Source of the DNA: DATCLS01 sp036563805
GTDB taxonomy: Bacteria > Actinomycetota > Acidimicrobiia > Acidimicrobiales > VFJN01
Length of the DNA: 64,000 bases
Reading direction: 5' to 3'
Assembly (NCBI GenBank): GCA_036563805.1
Contig: DATCLS010000016.1
Location: 69,699 to 133,698 of the forward strand
The notes under the pieces were generated by a model. That model was not told where the DNA came from. It saw only the letters and a list, made by a program, of their open reading frames with translations, and made no database searches. Positions 57,609-64,000 of this stretch are shown here, one piece after another. A program made the translations under genes and the position numbers. Every line of letters starts with the position of its first letter. Position 1 is the stretch's first letter.

Positions 57609-58190
57609 TCAGGAGCCCGGGCGGACTTCGCCCGCGATGACCCGCTCGGCCACCTTGCGCATCGTGATGCGCTCACCCATGGCCCGCTTCTGGATGAACG
57701 AGAAGGCCTGGTGCTCGGCCAGCCCGTGCTCGTCCATGAGCTTGCCCTTGGCGCGGTCGACGATCTTGCGGGTCTCGAGCTGCTCCTCGAGCGTGGCGGT
57801 CTGGTCGGCCAGCGCCTTCATCTCCTTGAACCGGCCGAGCGCCACCTCGACCGCGGGGATGAGCTCGCTGCGCTCGAACGGCTTGACCAGGTACGCCAGC
57901 GCGCCGGCGTCGCGGGCCTGCTCGATGAGGTCGCGCTGGCTGAAGGCGGTGAGGATGAGCACCGCGGCCCGGCGCTCGCCGGCGATCTCGCGGGCGGCGG
58001 CCAGGCCGTCCATCCCCGGCATCTTGATGTCGAGGATGGCGAGGTCGGGCTCGAGGTCGCGCACGAGCTGGACGGCCTCGTCGCCGCGACCGGTCTCGCC
58101 GACGACCTCGTACCCCTCCTCCTGCAGGGTCTCCTTGAGGTCGAGGCGGATGATGGCTTCGTCCTCGGCGATCACGACACGGGTGGCCAA
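57609..58190 (-). CDS. pdtaR: Response regulator with ANTAR domain (PdtaR type)
   Basis: 193 aa. The receiver domain has the acidic pocket AEDEAIIR, phosphorylation site LAILDIKMPGMDG and the KPF lysine. The C-terminal ANTAR domain (about 130-185) has MDEHGLAEHQAFSFIQKRAM, which binds paired hairpins in RNA to release termination. The gene lies before polA as in Mycobacterium. No histidine kinase is next to it; PdtaS is usually encoded elsewhere. Confidence 0.95.
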   Translation of the reverse strand: MATRVVIAEDEAIIRLDLKETLQEEGYEVVGETGRGDEAVQLVRDLEPDLAILDIKMPGMDGLAAAREIAGERRAAVLILTAFSQRDLIEQARDAGALAYLVKPFERSELIPAVEVALGRFKEMKALADQTATLEEQLETRKIVDRAKGKLMDEHGLAEHQAFSFIQKRAMGERITMRKVAERVIAGEVRPGS

Positions 58191-58277
58191 GAGCGGTTCC
58201 TTTCGATCTTCGTTGATGGAGCGGAGTCCCGGTTGTCCGTCGTCCGGCAGCGGCGGGGGTGACTGTCTATACCGTCG

Positions 58278-58571
58278 CTAGCGTGACTCTGCCAGAAGCC
58301 GGTCCAGCAGCTCGTCTTGCTCGGCCTCGAGGCGGACGATCTCCTCGCGGACCGACTGCTGGTGGCGGCGCATGGCCTCGGCGTGACGCTCGGCATCACG
58401 GTGGTCACGGTCGGAGACCGGCGTCTCCGACACCAACGCCCGCAGACGGGCATCGTCCGCGGCGTCGGCCAGGTGCGTGAGCTGCTCCGTGCTGACCTCC
58501 AGCTCCTCACGCAACTGCCGCAGCCGTCCGGCGACCTGGCGGAGCCGCCGCTCGACCAACGACTTGGGCAT
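58278..58571 (-). CDS. Small coiled-coil protein
   Basis: 97 aa. It is Arg/Glu/Leu-rich with heptad-like runs (RLRQVAGRLRQLREELEVS and EEIVRLEAEQDELLDRLLA), predicting a coiled coil. There are no cysteines and no membrane segment. It lies 87 bp upstream of pdtaR on the same strand. A short conserved actinobacterial protein with no known role; I cannot assign a function. Confidence 0.7.
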   Translation of the reverse strand: MPKSLVERRLRQVAGRLRQLREELEVSTEQLTHLADAADDARLRALVSETPVSDRDHRDAERHAEAMRRHQQSVREEIVRLEAEQDELLDRLLAESR

Positions 58572-58694
58572 GAGGCGATTGTAGGTGTGTTCGGTGCCAC
58601 GGCCGCGGGACGGCGGGACGGTCCGTTCGAGATCCGGGCGGTTTCCGGTCGATCTCCCGTGGTTTCGGCGGCGGCCCCTGGTTGACTGCCGGCC

Positions 58695-59639
58695 ATGCTG
58701 CGCCTGGCCGTCCTGTCCGCGATCTGGGGCTGGTCGTTCCTGTTCATCAAGGTGGCGGGCGAGGGCATCACGCCGGCCACCATCGCCTGGGCCCGCATCG
58801 CCCTCGGGGCGCTCGCGCTGTGGGCGGTCGTCCACCGACGGGGCCTGCGGGTGCCGGGCGACCGGACGTCCCTGCGCCACTTCGCCGTCGTGGCCGTGGC
58901 CGGGAACATCGTGCCGTTCACGCTGCTGGCCTGGGCCGAGCTGCACATCACCTCCGCCCTCACCTCCGTGCTCAACGCCTCGACCCCGCTGTTCACGGCG
59001 CTGTGCGCGGCGGTGGCGCTGTCCGAGCGGCTGCGGCCCGTCCAGCTGGCCGGCCTGGCGGTCGGCATCACGGGCGTGGCCGTGGCGGCCGGGCTGGGCG
59101 CCTCCGATCTCCACGGCTCCTCGGCCGTGGCCTCGCTGGCCGCGGCGATGGCGGGAGCCGGCTACGGCGTCGCCTTCGTGTACATGCGCCGGCACCTGAC
59201 CGGCATGCCGCCGCTGGTGGCGGCGACCGGGCAGCTCACGGCCGGCACCGTGCTCCTGCTGCCCGTGGCGGTGGCCACCACCGCCGCCGGTGGCCTCGAC
59301 CTGACGGCCACCCGGATGGCGTCGATCGTGCTCCTCGGCTGTCTGGGCACCGGCGTGGCCTACGTCATCAACTACGGGATCATCGCCGACCTGGGGCCGA
59401 CCAAGGCCTCGCTCAGCACCTACCTGGTGCCGGTGGTGGCGGTCGTGGTCGGCATCGTCGTGCTGGACGAGCCGTTCGAGTGGCGGATCGTGGTGGGCGG
59501 CCTGATCACCGTGGCCGGGATCGCGGCCGTGAACCGGCGGCGGCCGGCCGGCGCGCCGGGAGCGGGGCGGGGGCCACGGCTGGGCCGGGCGGCTCGGGCG
59601 GGCCGGGAGCCGGAGCCCGAGCCGGCGGGCGGGGTCTAG
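58695..59639 (+). CDS. EamA/DMT family transporter
   Basis: 314 aa with ten membrane segments in two repeated halves. It begins LAVLSAIWGWSFLFIKVAGEG, the classic EamA first helix, and LNASTPLFTALCAAVALSE closes the first repeat. The second half has GTGVAYVINYGIIADLGPTKAS. Members export amino acids, sugars or drugs. The last 35 residues are a basic tail. No neighbour indicates the substrate. Confidence 0.9.
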   Translation: MLRLAVLSAIWGWSFLFIKVAGEGITPATIAWARIALGALALWAVVHRRGLRVPGDRTSLRHFAVVAVAGNIVPFTLLAWAELHITSALTSVLNASTPLFTALCAAVALSERLRPVQLAGLAVGITGVAVAAGLGASDLHGSSAVASLAAAMAGAGYGVAFVYMRRHLTGMPPLVAATGQLTAGTVLLLPVAVATTAAGGLDLTATRMASIVLLGCLGTGVAYVINYGIIADLGPTKASLSTYLVPVVAVVVGIVVLDEPFEWRIVVGGLITVAGIAAVNRRRPAGAPGAGRGPRLGRAARAGREPEPEPAGGV

Positions 59640-59676
59640 GCCGCCGAACCCGCTCGGCCCGCTCCGCCGCCAGGCC

Positions 59677-59880
59677 CGCGTGTGGGCCACCGCCCACCAC
59701 GGGTCGCCGTAGCGGAGCACGTAGCCGCCCGGGTCGACGGTCAGCTCCGCCTCGAAGCCGGGGCTGGCGTAGCGCCACCGGTCGGGCCCGAGGCGGGTGG
59801 AGGTCTGGGTCAGGGACCCGACCCGCAGCTCGGGGAACCGCAGCCAGGTGACGCGACGACACCACCGTTCACGGGGGCCA
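59677..59880 (-). pseudogene. Remnant of a glycolipid-binding-type (PF06475-like) protein
   Basis: On the minus strand, from about 59852 leftwards, VTWLRFPELRVGSLTQTSTR continues with a segment YASPGFEAELTVDPGGYVLRYG. This matches the C-terminal end of the putative glycolipid-binding family, where WxxFPxLxVxxLxQxYTR and a final Y-R-Y/F-AxLxVD-G-V-Y pattern are usual. The N-terminal two thirds, with its GCLDVDL-type core, are absent; only about 120 bp remain before malQ. No stop occurs in frame until far inside the antisense of the exporter gene. I read this as a truncated relic. Confidence 0.4.
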
Positions 59881-59981
59881 GCCAACCCCGCCGCCGGGCC
59901 GGCGGGCCGACCGGTGCGGTGCCGGTGCCGGCCGCTGCAGTGCCGCTGCCGTGGTCGTGCGGCGATAGCGTGCCCCCCGCT

Positions 59982-61877
59982 ATGGCCACCGATCCCTGGG
60001 GACTCGACGACGGGTACGTCGACGTCCACGGCAACTGGCACGCGACGTCCCCCGACACGGCGGCCGTCCTCCGGGCGGCCATGGGGGCCGAGGACCGGGA
60101 GGAGCCCCTCGAGCCTCGGCCGCTGTGGGTGGTCCCGACCGGCGCGGCCGAGCCCCTCATCGACCGGTGCGACCTGACCCTGGAGGACGGCACCGAGCTG
60201 CCCGACATCGCCGGCCTCCCGCCCGACCTCCCGATCGGCTACCACGACCTCGCCCCCCACGACGGCGGGCCGGTCACCCGCCTGATCGTCACGCCCGGGC
60301 GCTGCCACCTCCCGGCCGACCTGCGGACTTGGGTCCTGGCGGTGCAGCTCCACAGCTGCCGGTCGCGGGGCAGCTGGGGCATCGGCGACGCCGCCGACCT
60401 GGCCGCCATCACCGAGTGGGCCCGCGACCGCGGGGCGGGGATGGTGGCGCTCAACCCCCTGCACGCGCCGCTGCCGCTCGACCGGGTCGAGCCGAGCCCC
60501 TACTTCCCGTCCAGCCGCCGGTGGCTGAACCCGCTCTACCTGTCGATCGAGGACGTGCCCGGGGCCGCCGGCGACCCCGACGTCGCCGCGGTGGCCGCCG
60601 AGGCCCGGCAGCTCAACGCCTCCCGCACGCTCGACCGTGACCGGGTGTGGGCGCTCAAACGCCGGGCGCTCAACCGGCTCTGGGTCAACCTCGGGCCGGA
60701 CGAGCGCTTCGAGCGGTGGCGGGCCGAGCAGGGCGAGGAGCTGGAGGTCTATGCCCGGTTCTGCGCCCTGGCCGAGCACCACGGCACCGGCTGGCGGTCG
60801 TGGCCGGCAGAGCACCGGCACCCGGCGAGGCCGCAGGTGGCGGCGTTCGCCGCCGACCGGGCCGAGCGGGTCGGGTTCTGGGCATGGCTGCAGTTCCTGC
60901 TCGACGAGCAGCTCCGCCGGGGCGGGCAGGCGCTGCCGCTGCTCACCGACCTGGCGGTCGGCGTCGACCCGGACGGCGCCGACGCCTGGATCCACCAGGA
61001 CCTCCTCGCCCCCGGCGTGCGCGTCGGGGCGCCGCCCGACGCCTTCAACCGCTTCGGGCAGGACTGGGGGCTGCCGCCGTTCGTGCCGTGGAAGCTGCGG
61101 GCCGCGGCCTACGAACCGCTCGCCTCGCTGTGGCGGGCGGCCATGCGGGCCAGCGTGCAGGGCGGTGACGGTGAGGGCGGTGACGGTGAGGGCGGGGCCG
61201 CCGGCGTGACCGGCGCCGGGGGCGTGCGCATCGACCACGTCATGGGGCTGTTCCGGCTGTTCTGGATCCCGCCGGGCGGCGGGCCGGCCGAGGGCGCCTA
61301 CGTCCGCTACCGGGGCGACGAGCTGCTGGCCGTGCTGGCGGTGGAGAGCGTGCGGGCCGGGGCGATCGTGGTCGGCGAGGACCTGGGGACCGTCGAGCCC
61401 GAGGTCCGGCAGGCGCTGGCCGCCGCCGGCGTCCTGTCGTACCGGCTGGCGTGGTTCGACCCCGACCCGCCCGAGCACTACCCCCGCCAGGCGCTGGCTG
61501 CGGTCACCACCCACGACCTCCCGACGATCGCCGGGGCGTGGACCGGGGCCGACGACGAGGACCAGCGGGCGGCCGGCATCGAGCCCGACTACACGGCCAT
61601 GGAGGCGCTGCGCCGCCGGCTGACCGACCTCACCGGGCGGACACCGGAGACCTCCGGGGTCGAGGACGTCATCGTCGACGTCCACGCCCGCCTGGCGGCC
61701 AGCCCCAGCGCTCTCGTGGCGGCCACGCTGGAGGACGGGCTGGCCGTGCCCGAGCGGCCCAACCTGCCGGGCACCACGCTCGAGCGGCCCAATTGGTCGC
61801 TGGCGCTGCCGCTGCCCCTGGAGGAGGCGCTCGCCTCTCCTCTGCTGGCGCGGGTGGCGCTGGCGATGGCGCGCTAG
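59982..61877 (+). CDS. malQ: 4-alpha-glucanotransferase (GH77)
   Basis: 631 aa. The catalytic nucleophile Asp lies in VRIDHVMGLFRLFWIP, the acid/base Glu in IVVGEDLGTV and the third carboxylate in TTHDLPT. The 250s-type loop is short. RGSWGIGDAADL is the substrate-entry region. An internal stretch (GGDGEGGDGEGG) comes from a 15-bp tandem repeat near 61162. It moves maltooligosaccharides between chains and would cooperate with the debranching enzyme and GH65 phosphorylase. The ATG at 59982 has no obvious Shine-Dalgarno. Confidence 0.94.
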   Translation: MATDPWGLDDGYVDVHGNWHATSPDTAAVLRAAMGAEDREEPLEPRPLWVVPTGAAEPLIDRCDLTLEDGTELPDIAGLPPDLPIGYHDLAPHDGGPVTRLIVTPGRCHLPADLRTWVLAVQLHSCRSRGSWGIGDAADLAAITEWARDRGAGMVALNPLHAPLPLDRVEPSPYFPSSRRWLNPLYLSIEDVPGAAGDPDVAAVAAEARQLNASRTLDRDRVWALKRRALNRLWVNLGPDERFERWRAEQGEELEVYARFCALAEHHGTGWRSWPAEHRHPARPQVAAFAADRAERVGFWAWLQFLLDEQLRRGGQALPLLTDLAVGVDPDGADAWIHQDLLAPGVRVGAPPDAFNRFGQDWGLPPFVPWKLRAAAYEPLASLWRAAMRASVQGGDGEGGDGEGGAAGVTGAGGVRIDHVMGLFRLFWIPPGGGPAEGAYVRYRGDELLAVLAVESVRAGAIVVGEDLGTVEPEVRQALAAAGVLSYRLAWFDPDPPEHYPRQALAAVTTHDLPTIAGAWTGADDEDQRAAGIEPDYTAMEALRRRLTDLTGRTPETSGVEDVIVDVHARLAASPSALVAATLEDGLAVPERPNLPGTTLERPNWSLALPLPLEEALASPLLARVALAMAR

Positions 61878-61879
61878 GG

Positions 61880-61905
61880 CCCGGGCGCCTCGCCGTGCGC
61901 CCGGG
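61880..61905 (+). terminator. Hairpin after malQ
   Basis: CCCGGGCGC (61880-61888) pairs with GCGCCCGGG (61897-61905) around an 8-base loop, three bases after the stop. Confidence 0.6.
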
Positions 61906-61984
61906 GCCGGGGCGTGCGGCGGTGGCCGCCGGCCGCTTCGCTCGCGGCGCCTCGCCGCCAGCGCCCGGCCCTGACCCCAGCCCG

Positions 61985-62068
61985 TGCCCGGAGCGGGATT
62001 CGAACCCGCACGCCCTTACGGGCAAATCCTTTTGAGGGATTCATGTCTGCCAGTTCCATCATCCGGGC
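61985..62068 (-). tRNA. tRNA-Leu (anticodon CAA)
   Basis: Class II tRNA on the reverse strand. The acceptor stem is GCCCGGA/TCCGGGC. The anticodon stem AATCC/GGATT encloses loop CTCAAAA, giving anticodon CAA. There is a variable arm of the leucine type and a T-arm with GGTTCGAATCC. The discriminator is A; CCA is not encoded. It reads TTG codons. Confidence 0.95.
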
Positions 62069-62094
62069 AGGCCGATTGAGTTTACCGTTGGGAC

Positions 62095-62214
62095 ATGCGT
62101 CGGACAGCGATCCTCGTGGCCGTCTTCGGCGCCGTCGCCGCGGCCCTCGCCGTGGTGCGGCAACGGATGCTCGAGCGGTCGGAGCGGGAGCTGGGGCTGG
62201 CCGGCGAGCGGTGA
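62095..62214 (+). CDS. Possible 39-aa single-span membrane protein
   Basis: MRRTAILVAVFGAVAAALAV would be one membrane helix, followed by RQRMLERSERELGLAGER, a charged amphipathic end. The layout (short basic N-terminus, helix, charged tail) is that of many small membrane proteins. Evidence is only compositional; the Shine-Dalgarno is weak. It starts just upstream of the leftward tRNA, so its upstream region is also the tRNA promoter. Confidence 0.35.
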   Translation: MRRTAILVAVFGAVAAALAVVRQRMLERSERELGLAGER

Positions 62215-62269
62215 GCGGCCGGGCGGTGATCGACCTGACCGGTGGGCCGTCTGTTCGGGCCGGCGCCGG

Positions 62270-62992
62270 TCAGAGCAGGATGCTCGCCCCCTCCAGGCGC
62301 AGCAGCCAGGCCTTGATCTCCGGGCCGCCGCCGTAGTTGCCGAGGGCGCCGCCCGACCGCACCACCCGGTGGCAGGGCACGACGATGGGGATGGGGTTGG
62401 TGGCCATGGCGGTCCCCACGGCCCGGGTGGCGCCGGGGTTGCCGACGAGCTCGGCGACTTCCCGGTAGCTGGCGGTCTGGCCGTAGCCGACGTGGGCGGC
62501 GAGCGCCTCCAGGGCCCGGGCCCGGAAGCCCTTCACCAGCCGCTTGTCGAGCGGCACCTCGAACCGGTCGCGCCGCCCGGCGAAGTACTCGTCGAGCTGG
62601 CGGCGCAGGTCGTCGAGCCGGGAGGGCAGGTGGACCACCCGGGGCGAGACCTGGGTGGCCAGCTCGTCGAGCACGTCGTCCTCGTCGCCGAAGGCGATGC
62701 GGACGACGCCCACCGGCGTGGCGGACAGGGTGAGGGGCCCGATGGGCGTGTCGGTGACGGTCCAGGCGACGTCGACCAGGTCGTCGGCGTCGGCCCGGGC
62801 GATGGCGGCGGCCACCAGGCGGTCGAGCTCGGCGCGATCGGCGCGGGGGCCGGCGGCCAGGTGGGCGGCGAGCCCGTTGGTGCGGGCCAGGTCGTCGACG
62901 TCGTCGGTGCGGTCCTCGGGGGCGGTGCCGTCGGTGCGGGCGGGGTCCCGCCCGAGCTCGGCGTGGTCGAACGAGTCCTCGGGTCGGTTCAT
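62270..62992 (-). CDS. ogt: Methylated-DNA-protein cysteine methyltransferase
   Basis: 240 aa, longer than the usual roughly 165-180 because of an acidic N-terminal stretch of about 75 residues. The acceptor Cys is in PIVVPCHRVV. YGQTASYREVAELVGNPGATRAVG is the DNA-binding helix-turn-helix. It repairs O6-alkylguanine by suicide transfer. The ATG overlaps the stop of the ECF sigma gene (ATGA), so repair protein and sigma factor are co-expressed. Confidence 0.95.
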   Translation of the reverse strand: MNRPEDSFDHAELGRDPARTDGTAPEDRTDDVDDLARTNGLAAHLAAGPRADRAELDRLVAAAIARADADDLVDVAWTVTDTPIGPLTLSATPVGVVRIAFGDEDDVLDELATQVSPRVVHLPSRLDDLRRQLDEYFAGRRDRFEVPLDKRLVKGFRARALEALAAHVGYGQTASYREVAELVGNPGATRAVGTAMATNPIPIVVPCHRVVRSGGALGNYGGGPEIKAWLLRLEGASILL

Positions 62993-63474
62993 GCCGGCAC
63001 CTCCTCTCGTAGCCTCTGCAGCCCCGCCCGCACGTTCTGGCGGGCGGCGTCCTCGCTGCACCCGAGCGTGGCGGCGACCTCGGCGTACGGTCGGTCGAGC
63101 AGGAAGCGCTGGACGACCGCCGAGCGTTGCTTGGGGGGCAGGCGGCGCACCGCCGCCCACAGGTCGTCGTCGCCGCTGGCGTCGCGGTCCTCGTGGCCGG
63201 CCTCGGGCGGGTCGGCCACCGGGACGGCGTGGCGGGCGTTGCGGCGGGCCAGGTCGATGACCTTCCGGTGGGCGATCGTGAAGAGCCAGCCCCGCAGGTT
63301 GTCGGCGTTGCGCAGGCTCGGGTAGGCGCGCAGGGCGGCGACGACGGTCTCCTGGAAGCAGTCGGCCCCGTCGTGGGGGCCGACCGCGGCCACGAGGAAC
63401 CGGTGCAGGTCGGCGGCGTGCTCGTCGAGCAGAACCTGGAACGGCGGGAGCTTCACCACCAGGGACAACGCCAC
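62989..63474 (-). CDS. ECF RNA polymerase sigma factor
   Basis: 161 aa. Region 2 has DCFQETVVAALRAY and NLRGWLFTIAHRKVIDLARR. Region 4 has LPPKQRSAVVQRFLLDRPYAEVAATLGCSEDAARQ split over the helix-turn-helix. No anti-sigma gene is adjacent. The GTG at 63474 is the most likely start (63459 is also possible). It ends in a 4-bp overlap with the Ogt-type gene. It may direct transcription of repair genes after alkylation damage; this is inferred from linkage. Confidence 0.9.
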   Translation of the reverse strand: MALSLVVKLPPFQVLLDEHAADLHRFLVAAVGPHDGADCFQETVVAALRAYPSLRNADNLRGWLFTIAHRKVIDLARRNARHAVPVADPPEAGHEDRDASGDDDLWAAVRRLPPKQRSAVVQRFLLDRPYAEVAATLGCSEDAARQNVRAGLQRLREEVPA

Positions 63475-63538
63475 GGGCCCGCCGGACGTGAGATCGCCCT
63501 GCTCCTCGTGCTGCTCGGCCTCGCCGTGCTCCCCGGAC

Positions 63539-63991
63539 CTACTTGCCCAGGGCGGCGAGCAGCTTCTTCGGCGTGTCCTTGGGGCTGATCTTGGGCCACA
63601 CCTCGGCCAGGTTGCCCTCCTCGTCGACAAGGAACGCCGAGCGGATCACACCGAAGTACTTCTTGCCGTACATCGACTTCTCGCCCCAGGCGCCGTAGGC
63701 CTCGGCCACCGCGTGGTCCTCGTCGGAGAGCAGCGGGAAGCCGAGGTTGTACTTGTCGTCGAACTTCTTCTGCTTCGCCGGCTTGTCGGGGCTGATGCCG
63801 ACCACGGTCGTGTCGCCGATCTCGCCCAGCACGTCGCGCAGCCCGCACGCCTGGGTCGTGCAGCCCGGCGTGTCGGCCTTGGGGTAGAAGTACACGAGCA
63901 CCTTGCGGCCGCGCGCCTTGGCCAGCTGGAACGGCTCCTCGTTCTGGTCGAGCAGCGTGAAGTCCGGCGCGGGGTCCCCTTGCTTGAGCAT
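63539..63991 (-). CDS. bcp: Thioredoxin-dependent peroxiredoxin (BCP type)
   Basis: 150 aa. It begins MLKQGDPAPDFTLLDQ. The peroxidatic Cys is in KADTPGCTTQACGLRD, with the second cysteine five residues on, the atypical 2-Cys Bcp pattern. VVGISPDKPAKQKKF and GKKYFGVIRSAFLVDEEG follow. It reduces peroxides with electrons from thioredoxin. It is 64 bp upstream of the sigma-factor gene and on the same strand. Confidence 0.96.
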   Translation of the reverse strand: MLKQGDPAPDFTLLDQNEEPFQLAKARGRKVLVYFYPKADTPGCTTQACGLRDVLGEIGDTTVVGISPDKPAKQKKFDDKYNLGFPLLSDEDHAVAEAYGAWGEKSMYGKKYFGVIRSAFLVDEEGNLAEVWPKISPKDTPKKLLAALGK

Positions 63992-64000
63992 GTCGTGACC

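Noticed and set aside
54937..58281. 1114-codon open frame opposite polA
   Set aside because: Composition is that of reversed codons; no family signature. polA and pdtaR on the other strand are certain.
61162..61191. 15-bp tandem repeat inside malQ as a possible mobile or CRISPR element
   Set aside because: Only two copies, in frame, coding for a Gly/Asp/Glu linker; it is a local coding expansion.
58278..61685. 1135-codon minus-strand frame through malQ and the exporter
   Set aside because: Only its last 97 codons (coiled-coil protein) and a short piece near 59677-59880 look like protein; the rest is shadow.

Overview
This 64-kb window comes from a very GC-rich actinobacterial chromosome. 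The evidence is actinobacterial gene order: pdtaR-polA-rpsA-coaE-uvrB-uvrA and uvrC-rapZ-yvcK-gap-pgk-tpiA both follow the order I recall from Mycobacterium. It also includes a PolA with a Tyr in the nucleotide-selecting helix and no visible 3'-5' exonuclease residues, a four-domain ribosomal protein S1, and frequent GTG starts. The missing whiA and the general look of the proteins make me lean towards the class Acidimicrobiia, but that placement is inference. There is no phage, insertion sequence, plasmid or CRISPR signal. Nearly all very long alternative-frame ORFs are high-GC shadows.

Layout. 1-6.1 kb: the end of an activated-sugar or surface-polysaccharide cluster (PIG-L deacetylase, a sugar-1-phosphate nucleotidyltransferase, two C-methyltransferase-like proteins, an epimerase, a 2OG-Fe(II) oxygenase and an RmlC-like epimerase). 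6.1-9.6 kb: glycogen debranching enzyme and a GT4 glycosyltransferase. 9.9 kb: tRNA-Leu(GAG). 10.2-12.1 kb: molybdenum-hydroxylase maturation genes (MocA-like, XdhC, CoxI-like). 12.2 kb: secG. 12.4-25.3 kb: two complete, divergent oligopeptide ABC transporter operons sharing a 564-bp control region. 25.4-33.1 kb: tpiA, pgk, gap, yvcK, rapZ, a methyltransferase and uvrC, all leftward. 33.1-40.5 kb: a redox protein/TetR pair, nadA, a GH65 phosphorylase with its sugar-phosphate mutase, a cupin and a MarR-GNAT fusion. 40.5-50.2 kb: uvrA, a methyltransferase, uvrB, a TetR/monooxygenase-like/MFS module and coaE. 50.3-58.6 kb: rpsA, a lipoprotein, a methyltransferase, an NAD(P)-binding protein, polA, pdtaR and a coiled-coil protein. 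58.7-64 kb: an EamA exporter, a remnant of a glycolipid-binding-type gene, malQ, tRNA-Leu(CAA), an Ogt/ECF sigma pair and a Bcp peroxiredoxin.

How the parts work together. uvrA, uvrB and uvrC lie within 15.5 kb, near polA and ogt, so this is a DNA-repair-rich stretch; a LexA-type SOS box lies just upstream of uvrA. The two dpp operons sit exactly where tpiA and secG are usually neighbours. Each has a strong stem-loop between the binding-protein gene and the first permease gene, a usual arrangement for producing more binding protein than membrane subunits.

The most unusual feature is the binding protein of the rightward dpp operon. Its family-5 solute-binding fold appears circularly permuted: the segment that normally follows the lipobox (about 115 residues) is at the C-terminus, and the protein starts in the middle of lobe I. 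The leftward operon encodes a binding protein in the normal order, so the two can be compared directly. Other points worth checking are the absence of whiA, a divergent C-methyltransferase paralogue, clear palindromic operators beside several regulators, and a truncated glycolipid-binding-like remnant.
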